Of a DNA stretch of 47,420 nt, positions 1 through 7,798 are shown piece by piece. The stretch is taken from positions 1 to 47,420 of IMG/VR virus record IMGVR_UViG_3300005253_000218; one strand, given 5' to 3'. The stretch is from a virus. A model generated the notes under the pieces. That model saw nothing but the letters and a program-made list of their open reading frames with translations. It searched no databases and was not told the DNA's origin. The first letter of the stretch is position 1. Every line of letters starts with the position of its first letter. Both the position numbers and the translations under genes were made by a program.

Positions 1-2
1 CT

Positions 3-125
3 GATAGTATTTTACAGTTAGATAATTATGATTATGTTAGCAACTACACTATGGACAATGTAACATATAAGTTGTATGTACATAATCAAAAATCTGGCTT
101 TATTGCATTGGTTCCTTTGAATTAG
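3..125 (+). CDS. C-terminal fragment of an unknown protein
   Basis: An open frame enters from the left edge and runs about 40 codons to a TAG stop at 123-125. The peptide ends in KSGFIALVPLN and has ordinary coding composition. The opposite-strand frame over the same DNA lacks a ribosome site. Only the tail is visible, so no family can be named. A fresh promoter follows about 100 bp downstream, so this gene probably closes the preceding operon. Confidence 0.5.
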   Translation, partial: DSILQLDNYDYVSNYTMDNVTYKLYVHNQKSGFIALVPLN

Positions 126-231
126 GATGTTTGGCACACAACTTGCAATGCAATAAGTAGAAGCTAAATTGAATATTTTATCCCCTGACAAAGTAACACA
201 CAAAAGAAAACTTCAGCAAAGCATTTAAACC

Positions 232-261
232 TTGACAAACTGAAGTATTATATTGTATATT
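232..261 (+). promoter_or_regulatory. Sigma-A-type promoter for the 293-944 genes
   Basis: TTGACA at 232-237, an 18-bp spacer and TATATT at 256-261 match the vegetative sigma consensus. The first start codon, with AAGGAGACATTCAAA before it, lies 30 bp downstream, giving a short leader for the three small genes that follow. Confidence 0.65.
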
Positions 262-292
262 ATATGTAATAACTAATAAGGAGACATTCAAA

Positions 293-490
293 ATGACTTA
301 CAAAATGAAAACTTTCGTTATTATGTACAAAGGAAAAGGGCAATATAATCTATATCTAAGATGTGAACGTGGAAAAGGTAACTCGCTCAGGAAGAACCAC
401 AATTATTATAAAACCTATCCTTCTGACTGGCAAGCAGAACTAGCAGCGAAGATACTCGCAGAGGATAGCAAATATACTATAGAATATTAG
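293..490 (+). CDS. Unknown 65-aa basic protein
   Basis: The ATG is preceded by AAGGAGACATTCAAA, the extended ribosome-site motif used by many genes here. The product is short, rich in Lys/Tyr/Asn, and shows no membrane segment or recognisable motif. It is the first of three small genes behind the promoter at 232-261 and is probably an early host-takeover type protein by position only. No homologue is recognised. Confidence 0.7.
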   Translation: MTYKMKTFVIMYKGKGQYNLYLRCERGKGNSLRKNHNYYKTYPSDWQAELAAKILAEDSKYTIEY

Positions 491-501
491 GAGATATTCA
501 A

Positions 502-729
502 ATGTTAAAGCAACCTAAAGTTTACGGAGTAGATTTCAGAAATGAGTCAGGTTTAATTTATTGTTACATTAACGGCATAAAACAAAGATGGGCTACTAGC
601 GAAAACTCTCCGACAGCGCATCTACCAGTAACCTATAAGATTGAAGATGGTAAACTTACTTTCGATTATTATGTTACTGATTATGACCGTTACGTGAAAG
701 ATGAAATCACAGTTGATATTATATGCTAG
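502..729 (+). CDS. Unknown 75-aa protein
   Basis: It starts after AGGAGATATTCAA, 11 bp downstream of the previous stop, and ends just before the next ribosome site. The C-terminal half is acidic and Tyr-rich (FDYYVTDYDRYVKDE). It looks like a small beta-rich cytoplasmic protein, with no signal or membrane segment. The function is not recognisable. It is co-transcribed with its neighbours by spacing. Confidence 0.7.
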   Translation: MLKQPKVYGVDFRNESGLIYCYINGIKQRWATSENSPTAHLPVTYKIEDGKLTFDYYVTDYDRYVKDEITVDIIC

Positions 730-743
730 AAGGAGACATTCAA

Positions 744-944
744 ATGATTAAGATGAGCAAGTTCAAAATAGATTATGCTGGGAATAATGTTTGGGCTAAC
801 AACAAACAGTTCATAGCTAAGGAGAGGACTCCAGTTCATTTTCAAAGAACGAGCATGATTCATTATCGTCAATTAGGCAATGTGCTAGTTCAGAAGACTT
901 CTCCTAGAACTGGCTACATTGTTAAACTAGCATTAAACAAATAA
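744..944 (+). CDS. Unknown 66-aa basic protein
   Basis: An ATG at 723 is open in frame, but the ribosome site AAGGAGACATTCAA lies inside that extension, so the start is placed at 744. The product is basic (MIKMSKFKIDYAGNNVW...), with no domain recognised. It is the last gene of the trio; 700 bp of non-coding structured DNA follows. Confidence 0.7.
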   Translation: MIKMSKFKIDYAGNNVWANNKQFIAKERTPVHFQRTSMIHYRQLGNVLVQKTSPRTGYIVKLALNK

Positions 945-1650
945 GAAGTTGCCCTTCGAGTCTTTGAAGATTAAGACGATAACATCTTATTTATCAATAA
1001 GGTGTTAGGCAATAGGCTAACATAGTTTCATTCGTGTTAGGTTGCTATCCACAAGCACCTGTGGATTATATGAAGGAGACATTCAAACATCAAATTATCA
1101 TAGGAGACTTATTTTGTAATCTAAAATTGTAGCACGTCATGAACGCTAAGTTACTAAGTTACTAGGATAACTCACCTAGTACAATGATATAATCCTTCGC
1201 GCTAGTTTAACATCATAGCGTATAAAGGAGCGAATAAGTTAAAAGGAAAATAGTTTGGCTAACTATTCAAAATAGCAGAATGTAGACAATTTCCTTTAGA
1301 CAAATAGATTATCATTGTTAAGAATATACTTCATGTCAAGTGTATACAGCGACAGACATGATGATAGCATCGACGTTAAAACATAGCAACTTAAAAAGAG
1401 ATAGCATAATAACTGCACTCTTGACCGTTCAAATTACATACGCGGTGCGATCTGCTGGTATTCTGCAGACGCCTTCCGCATAATTTGCAAGGGAAAATAG
1501 AACGCGACTAGGAACTAATACTCCTTTTTGGTTGACTATTATAAAGTTTAGGAGACTAGGACTGGTGTATTCAAACCAGAAGTTGACTAAAACAGACCTA
1601 GCTGCTCTGGTGTGAGATACACAAAAAACAATTTTAAGGAGACATTCAAA
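945..1650 (+). other. Long non-coding stretch dense in hairpins
   Basis: No convincing gene lies here. There are many inverted repeats: CATCTTATT/AATAAGGTG (983-1004), ATCCACA/TGTGGAT (1047-1066), AATAGTT/AACTATT (1249-1267), and a long hairpin at 1430-1487 with arms CAAATTA, GCGG and TCTGC pairing with GCAGA, CCGC and TAATTTG. An extended -10 (TGATATAAT, 1185-1193) could drive an RNA. A ribosome-site copy (AAGGAGACATTCAAA at about 1073) has no gene after it. It could be an ncRNA cluster, a long leader for the 1651 gene, or a replication/packaging site. Confidence 0.5.
1185..1193 (+). promoter_or_regulatory. Possible extended -10 promoter inside the non-coding region
   Basis: TGATATAAT is a full extended -10 match. 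No good -35 lies 16-18 bp upstream. A short hairpin (CGCTA/TAGCG) follows the expected start. It may transcribe the structured region and the gene at 1651. Confidence 0.35.
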
Positions 1651-2430
1651 ATGTCAGAAGTCCCAAAAGCAACGATTAACCCTGAAGTTACTAATACTCC
1701 ATCAGTCACTGAAGAAGTTATCATGACTGAATATGAACGTAGAATTATTGACAAGGTGTCAAGTGAAGTTTGGACACAAGACGAAGCGGATAAAGCTATT
1801 AAAGTGTTCTCTTCGATTGACAAAACCTTGAAGACTTATCGTAACACTGGAATGAAAGTTAGTCTAGGCATTGGTAATATTCTATCGAATAATAGCTACG
1901 TAAACCTGTTTGATAATGCTGAAGACTTAACTCAATCATGTTATGGGCTTACGATAGGGCTAGGCCCACTTGCCAATATTGATAATACAGGCAAGTGTAT
2001 ATTCAAAGGAGACAAGGATTTCGTCAACCTTGTATTATCAGGTTATCCTACGAATCGAGCAAAAGAACTGTTTTTGAAGAAAGATAAGCTACTCGCTGAA
2101 GATAAACATGGAAAATCTATTATATCTAGGTCTCCATTTGGAATTGAGATTAACGATAAAAGTCTAAAGAATGCTAGGAATTTAGGAGAGTTAAAGGCTA
2201 GTATTAAGAACATCCTTAACCCCAATAAGGGTAGCAATAATGGAAGTTTATCTTCACATAATCTCTGGACGTCTTGCCGTAGTATCAGCAAAAAACTAGC
2301 TGAACTTGTGGATAGGCAAAGTGAAATCAATCTGAATGATGATGAAAAGAATATAGAAATCGCTGAATTTCTAGTAGAAATGAAAGAAGCAATTCCACAG
2401 TTACAACAACTGCTAGCCGATAAAAAGTAA
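1651..2430 (+). CDS. Unknown 259-aa protein
   Basis: The start at 1651 follows AAGGAGACATTCAAA directly; an earlier in-frame ATG at 1612 has no ribosome site. The protein is soluble and mixed-charge. It has a Thr/Glu-rich N-terminus, a Gly-rich middle near residue 105 (YGLTIGLGPLANI) and a Leu/Glu-rich helical C-terminus that could form a coiled coil. No known motif is seen. It is one of the larger early products and has a long structured leader, so it may be regulated post-transcriptionally. Confidence 0.75.
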   Translation: MSEVPKATINPEVTNTPSVTEEVIMTEYERRIIDKVSSEVWTQDEADKAIKVFSSIDKTLKTYRNTGMKVSLGIGNILSNNSYVNLFDNAEDLTQSCYGLTIGLGPLANIDNTGKCIFKGDKDFVNLVLSGYPTNRAKELFLKKDKLLAEDKHGKSIISRSPFGIEINDKSLKNARNLGELKASIKNILNPNKGSNNGSLSSHNLWTSCRSISKKLAELVDRQSEINLNDDEKNIEIAEFLVEMKEAIPQLQQLLADKK

Positions 2431-2512
2431 TATGTGCTAGTTAATAACAATGTAGCATAAGACTAGCAAACTAGCATAAGCTTATGCTACATTTATTAAG
2501 GAGACAATTCAA

Positions 2513-2944
2513 ATGCTAGGGAAAAGAATGCTTACACCTCGACAGATTAAGTTAGAAAATCGTAGGCTCCGTTGTGATAATTGTCAATCAATCTGCAAGG
2601 TTTATGATGATGAAGAAGAATATGGTAATGGTAAACTTGTACGATTGAAATGTCCAAGTTGTAGTTGGATAAGTGAAGGGAAAGTATTTATCAAAGAGTT
2701 CAATCGCCTATTGCAAAATAGGCAAAGAGTTGGTAGAATACCTGAGTACTTAGCAGAAGAAAAAAAGATTAAGCGTGAGCAAGATTTAAAGGATTATTAT
2801 CCATTATTAGCACTTAATCCAATGAAACCTAATTCATCTAATCCTAAGACTATAAAGGAGACCAGACGTGCTAGGCGTAAGCTCCTGAAGAAGAAAGGTC
2901 TGGTTCACGCAACAGGAAAAGTTGAAGTTATAAAATATTATTGA
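2513..2944 (+). CDS. Small zinc-ribbon protein
   Basis: A CxxC pair at about residues 21-24 (CDNC) and a second pair about 23 residues later (CPSC) form a likely treble-clef or zinc-ribbon fold. A basic C-terminal tail (RRARRKLLKKK) would suit nucleic-acid binding. The ATG follows AAGGAGACAATTCAA. A factor-independent terminator sits immediately downstream, so this gene ends its transcription unit. The nucleic-acid role is inferred. Confidence 0.75.
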   Translation: MLGKRMLTPRQIKLENRRLRCDNCQSICKVYDDEEEYGNGKLVRLKCPSCSWISEGKVFIKEFNRLLQNRQRVGRIPEYLAEEKKIKREQDLKDYYPLLALNPMKPNSSNPKTIKETRRARRKLLKKKGLVHATGKVEVIKYY

Positions 2945-2949
2945 ATACT

Positions 2950-2986
2950 AAGCATATGAGATTTAATTATCTTGTGTGCTTTTTTT
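2950..2986 (+). terminator. Rho-independent terminator
   Basis: A 13-bp stem (AAGCATATGAGAT pairing, with G-U wobbles, to ATCTTGTGTGCTT) is followed by a run of seven or more T. It lies just after the stop at 2944. Confidence 0.8.
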
Positions 2987-3067
2987 AATGCCTATTACCA
3001 TAAGCATAAGAATATTTTATCTAAATTGATTTATCCATAAATTTTGCTTATAAGATGAACACAAATG

Positions 3068-3121
3068 TGTAACACCATGTGACACTGTGTAAATATCTGC
3101 ACACTGTAACACTATGTTACA
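3068..3121. promoter_or_regulatory. Paired operator-like palindromes
   Basis: Two 17-bp dyads share the form TGTnACA-CYA-TGTnACA: 3068-3084 (TGTAACACCATGTGACA) and 3105-3121 (TGTAACACTATGTTACA, a perfect palindrome apart from its centre). Their centres are 37 bp apart, about 3.5 helical turns. They lie about 40 bp upstream of a strong promoter, suggesting a dimeric regulator site. The regulator is unknown. Confidence 0.55.
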
Positions 3122-3161
3122 CTATCCTTGAAAGTCAATGATAATATATATCCTTGCGTTA

Positions 3162-3189
3162 TTGACATTAAAATAATATCTGGTATAAT
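3162..3189 (+). promoter_or_regulatory. Strong sigma-A promoter
   Basis: TTGACA (3162-3167), a 16-bp spacer and an extended -10 TGGTATAAT (TATAAT at 3184-3189). It probably transcribes the small membrane protein at 3241 and the genes after it. The dyads at 3068-3121 are positioned to control it. Confidence 0.75.
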
Positions 3190-3240
3190 AAGTGTAGCTA
3201 AATTGTGGATAACTTGTGGATAAGTATAAGGAGATTTAAA

Positions 3241-3369
3241 ATGTTAGATAAAATAGTTAAAAAGTTAATGAACATTAAGAGTGAAGATATATTTGCGATA
3301 ACGGTTGGTCTAATTATATTAAGTGGTATGATTTACTCTATATCACTAAGTATTCGCATGTTTTTGTAG
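3241..3369 (+). CDS. 42-aa single-pass membrane protein
   Basis: A short ORF after AAGGAGATTTAAA, the first gene behind the strong promoter at 3162-3189. A basic N-terminal helix (about residues 1-16) is followed by one hydrophobic span (about residues 18-39, IFAITVGLIILSGMIYSISL). The size and layout fit a small phage inner-membrane effector, for example a host-interaction, holin-like or exclusion peptide, but nothing identifies the role. The operators upstream make it a candidate lysogeny or early-regulated gene. Confidence 0.65.
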   Translation: MLDKIVKKLMNIKSEDIFAITVGLIILSGMIYSISLSIRMFL

Positions 3370-3522
3370 CATGTTATACATCAATGGATAATTGTATCCC
3401 TTGAATAAGTATGCAGATTTTACGCACTAGATTAATCCGTAGGTCAATAATCTAGTCATGATATTTCAGTTTCAACAATATTATGGCTAGATTATGCGCT
3501 TAAAATAAAGGAGATATTATTA
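3370..3522. other. Short non-coding spacer with an inverted repeat
   Basis: ACTAGATTA and TAATCTAGT form a 9-bp perfect stem around 3427-3457. No T-run follows, so it is not a standard terminator; it may be an RNA processing site or protein site. Confidence 0.35.
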
Positions 3523-3711
3523 ATGAATCATTTAACAAATGCACCTAAGAATCATGACTTATACCATCCTTGCTCATGTGCAGGATGTATAATACAGAAA
3601 AGTATATTTCTTCTATGCAAGGGTAAGCCCCAACCCTCCCAAAGTTTAACAGTTGAAGAACTGGAATCAATGGGAGCTGTTGGCATTTATCGCGCGGATA
3701 AGGAGACATAA
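3523..3711 (+). CDS. 62-aa Cys-rich protein
   Basis: The start follows AAAGGAGATATTATTA. A compact CSCAGC cluster at residues 18-23, with His nearby, suggests a metal site. A helical segment containing VEELESMG follows. The next gene starts 2 bp after the stop, so the two are translationally linked. No family is recognised. Confidence 0.6.
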   Translation: MNHLTNAPKNHDLYHPCSCAGCIIQKSIFLLCKGKPQPSQSLTVEELESMGAVGIYRADKET

Positions 3712-3713
3712 AA

Positions 3714-4088
3714 ATGAAGATACAAAAAGGTATCACTGCGACACCAGTGATTAATTTCCCGGAACCCAAGATAACAATGGCTTTCACTTGTTGTTGTATA
3801 TGTGGCGAGAAAACAGGTGAACCCCAAGGTCCCTTTGCTTATAATCTAGCGAGCAAAGAACATTCAAAGTTCACAAGTGCTCATCCAGAATGTATCACGA
3901 AGCACAGGGATGGACCTTTTGAATACTTTGTCTCATTCACCAAAAATATCAAGAATTCTAGAATAGGAAAAGCAGGATTATCAGCGAATCCACATATATT
4001 AGAATTTGTGGATATAAATACTCATGAATGTTTTGCCACATCTCTATGGGTAAAGGAGACATTCAATGATAATGAAAGATGGTTGTAA
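3714..4088 (+). CDS. 124-aa zinc-binding protein
   Basis: It follows AAGGAGACATAAAA. Cysteines at CCCICG (about residues 26-31) together with a later HPEC motif form a likely CxxC...HxxC metal site. The rest is unremarkable and soluble. The 3' end overlaps the next gene, whose ribosome site lies inside this coding region. Function unknown. Confidence 0.65.
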   Translation: MKIQKGITATPVINFPEPKITMAFTCCCICGEKTGEPQGPFAYNLASKEHSKFTSAHPECITKHRDGPFEYFVSFTKNIKNSRIGKAGLSANPHILEFVDINTHECFATSLWVKETFNDNERWL

Positions 4089-4305
4089 AGTAAGTTTCAA
4101 ATCAAGTGAACCAGAACCAACAGATGAAGATTGCATATCATATTTCGCTAAATTAGAGAAGGGAAAATTAAACAATTTAACTTTGATGTATAAGGTCCAC
4201 AGAAAGAAAGGAGAGAGTATCTTGGAAGCATTCTACAATGTACAGAATACTTACTTAGAAATATTACTGAAATCGGTAGATGATTTCCATTCATTTGAAA
4301 AATGA
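4066..4305 (+). CDS. Unknown 79-aa helical protein
   Basis: It starts inside the tail of the preceding gene, after AAAGGAGACATTCA. A second ATG two codons later is the alternative start. The C-terminal half is predicted to be helical (LEAFYNVQNTYLEILLKSVDDF). No motif is recognised. Its stop overlaps the next start codon. Confidence 0.6.
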   Translation: MIMKDGCKVSFKSSEPEPTDEDCISYFAKLEKGKLNNLTLMYKVHRKKGESILEAFYNVQNTYLEILLKSVDDFHSFEK

Positions 4306-4487
4306 TAAAGCGAATAAACAAAGCTCCAAAAAGCTGTCATTACGTAAGAATGATAACATCAGGTTCTGATATAAAGTCAAGTTACCGTTTACTGTATAAT
4401 CAGTGTTCTTCACGTTCAAAATTAGTAATTGCCAGAAAGTTAAAGAACACTAATTATGATTTGTATCTATCTATATGCAAAAACTAG
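4302..4487 (+). CDS. Unknown 61-aa basic protein
   Basis: The ATGA overlap with the upstream stop implies translational coupling; there is no strong ribosome site of its own. The product is Lys/Arg/Ser-rich and highly basic (about +10), which would suit nucleic-acid binding. It could also be a poorly conserved filler ORF, so confidence is moderate. Confidence 0.45.
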   Translation: MIKRINKAPKSCHYVRMITSGSDIKSSYRLLYNQCSSRSKLVIARKLKNTNYDLYLSICKN

Positions 4488-4509
4488 CAATAAAAAAAAA
4501 GGGAGATTG

Positions 4510-5220
4510 ATGTCAATGTTAGAAAATAGGTTCACACGAGATTTCATTGGAGTAATAATGTTATGGTTGGTCTTATTGTTGCTATTACGTTTAGTCCCCT
4601 TATTACGCAAACCTCCACCTGGCGAATTTGACGTAGAAGCCTTCTTAAATCTATCACATAATCCTCATCCAAACTCTACCGTACCTCATATAGAATCATC
4701 TACTAGTGGAGAAACTATTATCATCAGTAAGTTCGATAAAATGATAAAAGAACATTCTACAGCGAATGGTTTTGATTGGTTATTGATAAGCGCTCAAATA
4801 TCTATTGAGAGTGCATTTCTCCCTGAAGCTGTGTCACCTCGTGGTGCTGTAGGTTTAATGCAGATAATGCCAAGTACCGCTAGTTGGCTAGGAACTAATC
4901 CTTCGCTCCTTATCGATCCTGAAATTAACATTAAGTTAGGTTGTTATTATAATTTCAAGATATACGCTGAAATTGCTAGCGACAAAGCTCTGGCCTTGAC
5001 AAGTATAACAGAGCGAGAGAAGTTATCACTTATGTTAGCCAGTTATAATTCTGGTCCTTACAGAGTAAGAAAGTTAAGGAATAAATATAAGACATGGAAC
5101 CAAATAGAGCCTCATTTACCAACAGAGACAAGAACTTACGTCATAAACGTGACGAATAGATATTCTGAATACCGTCGTGCCCAACTAGTCCAAAGTGGTA
5201 AAGATCTAAATATATTATAA
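4510..5220 (+). CDS. Membrane-anchored lytic transglycosylase (SLT domain)
   Basis: Cleaves the MurNAc-GlcNAc bond of peptidoglycan. A single N-terminal membrane span (about residues 12-32, Leu-rich) is followed by a Pro-rich linker and a goose-type/SLT lysozyme fold. The catalytic Glu is E100 in the ISIESAF motif, followed by GAVGLMQIMP (112-121) and, near residue 175, the ASYNSGP motif. All three SLT signatures are intact. The start follows GGGAGATTG; ATG 4516 is an alternative. The N-in membrane anchor is unusual for a virion-tail enzyme and suggests a free lysis- or wall-remodelling protein facing outward. The surrounding genes are unrelated small ORFs. Confidence 0.9.
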   Translation: MSMLENRFTRDFIGVIMLWLVLLLLLRLVPLLRKPPPGEFDVEAFLNLSHNPHPNSTVPHIESSTSGETIIISKFDKMIKEHSTANGFDWLLISAQISIESAFLPEAVSPRGAVGLMQIMPSTASWLGTNPSLLIDPEINIKLGCYYNFKIYAEIASDKALALTSITEREKLSLMLASYNSGPYRVRKLRNKYKTWNQIEPHLPTETRTYVINVTNRYSEYRRAQLVQSGKDLNIL

Positions 5221-5238
5221 TAATAAAGGAGACAGATA

Positions 5239-5673
5239 ATGAGATGTCAGAAAATCAACACGAAGTTTGAGGCTGCTGGTAGAGTTAAGGTAGCAGTCAC
5301 TCTAATGTCAATGTGGAGCGCTCCTGGCTATGTCCCATCAAGTGGAGTACAAATAGCCTTTATCGTAAGAGCATCTGCTGGTGAACACGAGGATACGATA
5401 GAGAGCATCGCTAGAAAATCAGGCAAGAGGATTAAAGAGGATGATTTATTGGATATAACGAAAGAACGATCCCATAGTGGCGTATGCACCTATGAGTATA
5501 CAAGGGGAACGATAGAAATTCCTGCAAATCATGTTGTGGTAGAAGTTGGTAGTACCGATATTTGTACTAATAATAGCATACAGTCATGGGTAAATATACT
5601 AGATAAGGAATCTCTGAACAAGTATTATTTGGAACTGTCCGACTATTATGCTACATTAGCTACAGAAGAATAA
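5239..5673 (+). CDS. Unknown 144-aa protein
   Basis: It starts after AAAGGAGACAGATA, 18 bp past the transglycosylase stop. The soluble mixed alpha/beta product has a beta-rich N-terminal half (VKVAVTLMSMW, VQIAFIVRASAG) and an acidic C-terminus ending TLATEE. Three Cys residues are scattered and do not form pairs. No family is recognised. Confidence 0.7.
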   Translation: MRCQKINTKFEAAGRVKVAVTLMSMWSAPGYVPSSGVQIAFIVRASAGEHEDTIESIARKSGKRIKEDDLLDITKERSHSGVCTYEYTRGTIEIPANHVVVEVGSTDICTNNSIQSWVNILDKESLNKYYLELSDYYATLATEE

Positions 5674-5776
5674 GCATCAAGATTATTTAGTGCTAAGAAA
5701 AAAAAGCAACGCTACTTACAAGCAAATCACTAGGCATAATCATTATTAACTATCAATCCTATAAGGAGACAGTCAA

Positions 5777-6028
5777 ATGGCAACTGGTTCACACAAGAAC
5801 TGTGCATGTTTCAGGTGTGAAACTGAAGACGCTTGCTACATGAGAGATTGGGAGAATTGCAAGCCCTGTGGTTACACAACAGGTTATATGGGCAATATTC
5901 GTAAACCTTATGGTTCAGACCATTACCGCAAGGTAAAAGATATAATACGAGATTCCGAATGTTTCACGATGAAGCAACTATGGGTTTTCAATCGTCGTGA
6001 GCTAAAAAAAAGATACATCATTTCATAA
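5777..6028 (+). CDS. 83-aa Cys-rich zinc protein
   Basis: Seven Cys lie in the first 31 residues (CACFRC, CYM, CKPC), enough for one or two structural zinc sites. A basic C-terminus follows. The start follows AAGGAGACAGTCAA. This is the small knuckle-type architecture common in this window. Nucleic-acid or protein binding is plausible but not shown. Confidence 0.65.
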   Translation: MATGSHKNCACFRCETEDACYMRDWENCKPCGYTTGYMGNIRKPYGSDHYRKVKDIIRDSECFTMKQLWVFNRRELKKRYIIS

Positions 6029-6084
6029 ATTATGATAATAATTTTGCTAGTTAATATTATTAAACAATTAAGGAGACAGATAAA

Positions 6085-7125
6085 ATGTCAGTTAAATTAG
6101 GGTTCAATCATTATACTTCAAAAGTAGCCATAAGCTCAATAACTGTTGAAGATTTAGATGTAGTAGAGCATGAAGTAACAGTGCTAGAAGAGTTTGTATC
6201 ATTTAAGTCCAAACAGTTAGAAGACCATGCATCAATGCTAGATTCAGTCAAAGCTAGCATAGCTCAAATGGAAGCAGAAGAGCACGCGAAAATTATCGCT
6301 GAAGAGCGTTTACATTTAGAGAATGCTCAATTGTTAGAAGATCGTGCTACTCATTTGAGCAATGAAGCTATATCGCTAGATGCTGAAGTGGCTGATGTTG
6401 AAAAGGAGTTATCAAGTGCGGTGGAAGTTCAATTAGAAATAAAGTTAGATTTAGATATAGCTTTTGCAGATTGGTATAAACATAGCGAAGAGTACTTTCA
6501 TTCTCAAACAGTTTATACTCAAGCAAGTATTCTCCAATCAAATTTACCTGAAATAACACAAAAGCAAGAATCTAGCATAATCTTGGCAAAAGAACTAGCA
6601 TTAGATGAAAGCGCTAGAGTTCTGCTAGATATTATCCAGGAAAGTTCTAGTGCTAGTTCGGACTGCATTAATAATTGGTATGATGAACTAGAAGTACTTA
6701 AAGAGAAAGCACTTTCTTATGGTCTGTATAGCTCTAACAATCCAGGAGAAATTATAAAGCGCTTAAATTCAGTTGAAGAAGCGCTATGGAAATTAGAACA
6801 GAATAGTGTTAAAGGAGAAATAGAAGCGCTAGTAATCATGATGGAATCTAAAACCAAAGTTGATAAAGATACAATAAGGGATTTTAGAGAAGAGATAAAG
6901 TCATTGCAAGATGATGCGAAGGAATACAATGTTTACACAGAGTTATTGTATGCCTGGCAAGTGCTAGATTCCATCAAGCCTGTTGAAATGCAAGAAGCAG
7001 AGAACCAAAGGCATGCTAGAATGCTAGCGAATAAGCAAGAAGCGCTAGTTAGGGAAGAAGAGCATAAAGCTCATTCAGTTATGTCTCATGCTTTTAATGA
7101 AGCGAGAGACCAATCAGAAGGATGA
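6085..7125 (+). CDS. 346-aa coiled-coil protein
   Basis: It starts after AAGGAGACAGATAAA. Almost the whole length is Glu/Ala/Leu/Lys helix with heptad-like spacing (for example residues 30-150 and 215-290), with no membrane span or catalytic motif. Long coiled coils in phage early regions are usually scaffolds or host-machinery binders; no specific family is seen. The gene is strikingly rich in CTAG: 16 copies counted in 1,041 bp, against about 3 expected at this base composition. A tiny membrane ORF overlaps its stop codon. Confidence 0.75.
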   Translation: MSVKLGFNHYTSKVAISSITVEDLDVVEHEVTVLEEFVSFKSKQLEDHASMLDSVKASIAQMEAEEHAKIIAEERLHLENAQLLEDRATHLSNEAISLDAEVADVEKELSSAVEVQLEIKLDLDIAFADWYKHSEEYFHSQTVYTQASILQSNLPEITQKQESSIILAKELALDESARVLLDIIQESSSASSDCINNWYDELEVLKEKALSYGLYSSNNPGEIIKRLNSVEEALWKLEQNSVKGEIEALVIMMESKTKVDKDTIRDFREEIKSLQDDAKEYNVYTELLYAWQVLDSIKPVEMQEAENQRHARMLANKQEALVREEEHKAHSVMSHAFNEARDQSEG

Positions 7126-7217
7126 AGAGAATAGTTCTCCAGACTAGTCTAATAAATCATGCGGGATTTATGCTAGTTGGACTAGGCATAGGTTGGATAC
7201 TTCATCAATTCATGTAG
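7122..7217 (+). CDS. 31-aa hydrophobic microprotein
   Basis: The ATG overlaps the upstream TGA (ATGA), which suggests coupled translation. The product is one hydrophobic helix (GFMLVGLGIGWILHQF). Its own ribosome site is weak (AGAAGG directly before the ATG). It could be a real small membrane peptide or chance. Confidence 0.35.
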   Translation: MKRIVLQTSLINHAGFMLVGLGIGWILHQFM

Positions 7218-7310
7218 ATAGGAAAGCTAGACTTGTCTCTGTATGTTGGAAATGAGATAATCTAATTATGGAACTCAAAGGAAAGAAGAAGGAAGGAGCA
7301 TTGAAGCTAG

Positions 7311-7601
7311 ATGCTAGAAGATTGGATTAAGATAGGAAAACGAAGACGTAAATTGATAGATAAGCTAATTGCTCTAGATTCTCGCAGGAGTTTAGAGCAA
7401 TTATCGAAATGGACTGTTAGTAATTTAGAGAGAGAATTATTTCTCTTCGAGCATTGTCCCAACTATATCCCCACAATTTACATTCAAGATAACAATAAGT
7501 ATCTTTCCGTTAAGAATGATGAAAGAATAACTAGATTGATAAATCATGCGAAAGCAAATAATATTTGGGATGAATGTCCCAAGAAAGGAAAATGGGTATA
7601 A
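7311..7601 (+). CDS. Unknown 96-aa basic helical protein
   Basis: The nearest ribosome site (AAGGAGC) is about 11-13 bp upstream. The N-terminus is strongly basic (KRRRKLIDKL) and predicted helical, followed by SLEQLSKW and a Tyr-rich segment. No domain is recognised. It overlaps the next start by one base. Confidence 0.6.
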   Translation: MLEDWIKIGKRRRKLIDKLIALDSRRSLEQLSKWTVSNLERELFLFEHCPNYIPTIYIQDNNKYLSVKNDERITRLINHAKANNIWDECPKKGKWV

Positions 7602-7798
7602 TGAATACACCCGCTAGGGGCGAAGCAGCAGTTCCGAATAAGTATTATGAACATAAGATTCATGTATCTCATTTATATAACATTTATGAATCAACTAAAG
7701 ACTTATATAAATGTATGATTATCGTAGAGAAGTCTGAAGATAAAGCTAGCTTAAAAGCAATGATTCAACGAAAGGAAAATCATGAAACTAGCATTTGA
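7601..7798 (+). CDS. Unknown 65-aa protein
   Basis: The start at 7601 uses the TAATG junction with the upstream stop; upstream in-frame ATGs at 7574 and 7592 are alternatives closer to an AAAGGA site. The product is helical and charged (ESTKDLYKCMIIVEKSEDKASLKAMI). No family is seen. The end overlaps the next gene by 17 bp. Confidence 0.5.
   Translation: MNTPARGEAAVPNKYYEHKIHVSHLYNIYESTKDLYKCMIIVEKSEDKASLKAMIQRKENHETSI

Noticed and set aside
18-203. 61-codon ORF on the minus strand
   Set aside because: It has no ribosome site, ends in an Ile run, and lies over the plus-strand tail of a gene entering from the left edge.
945-1650. tRNA genes in the first non-coding region
   Set aside because: Stem-loops such as CTGGT..ACCAG at about 1562-1580 lack a cloverleaf with a GTTC-type T loop and a CCA-like acceptor stem.
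1587-1823. 78-codon minus-strand ORF
   Set aside because: Opposite the well-supported 1651-2430 gene and its leader; no ribosome site.
2043-2450. 135-codon minus-strand ORF
   Set aside because: Ser/Leu-rich shadow of the 1651-2430 gene with no ribosome site.
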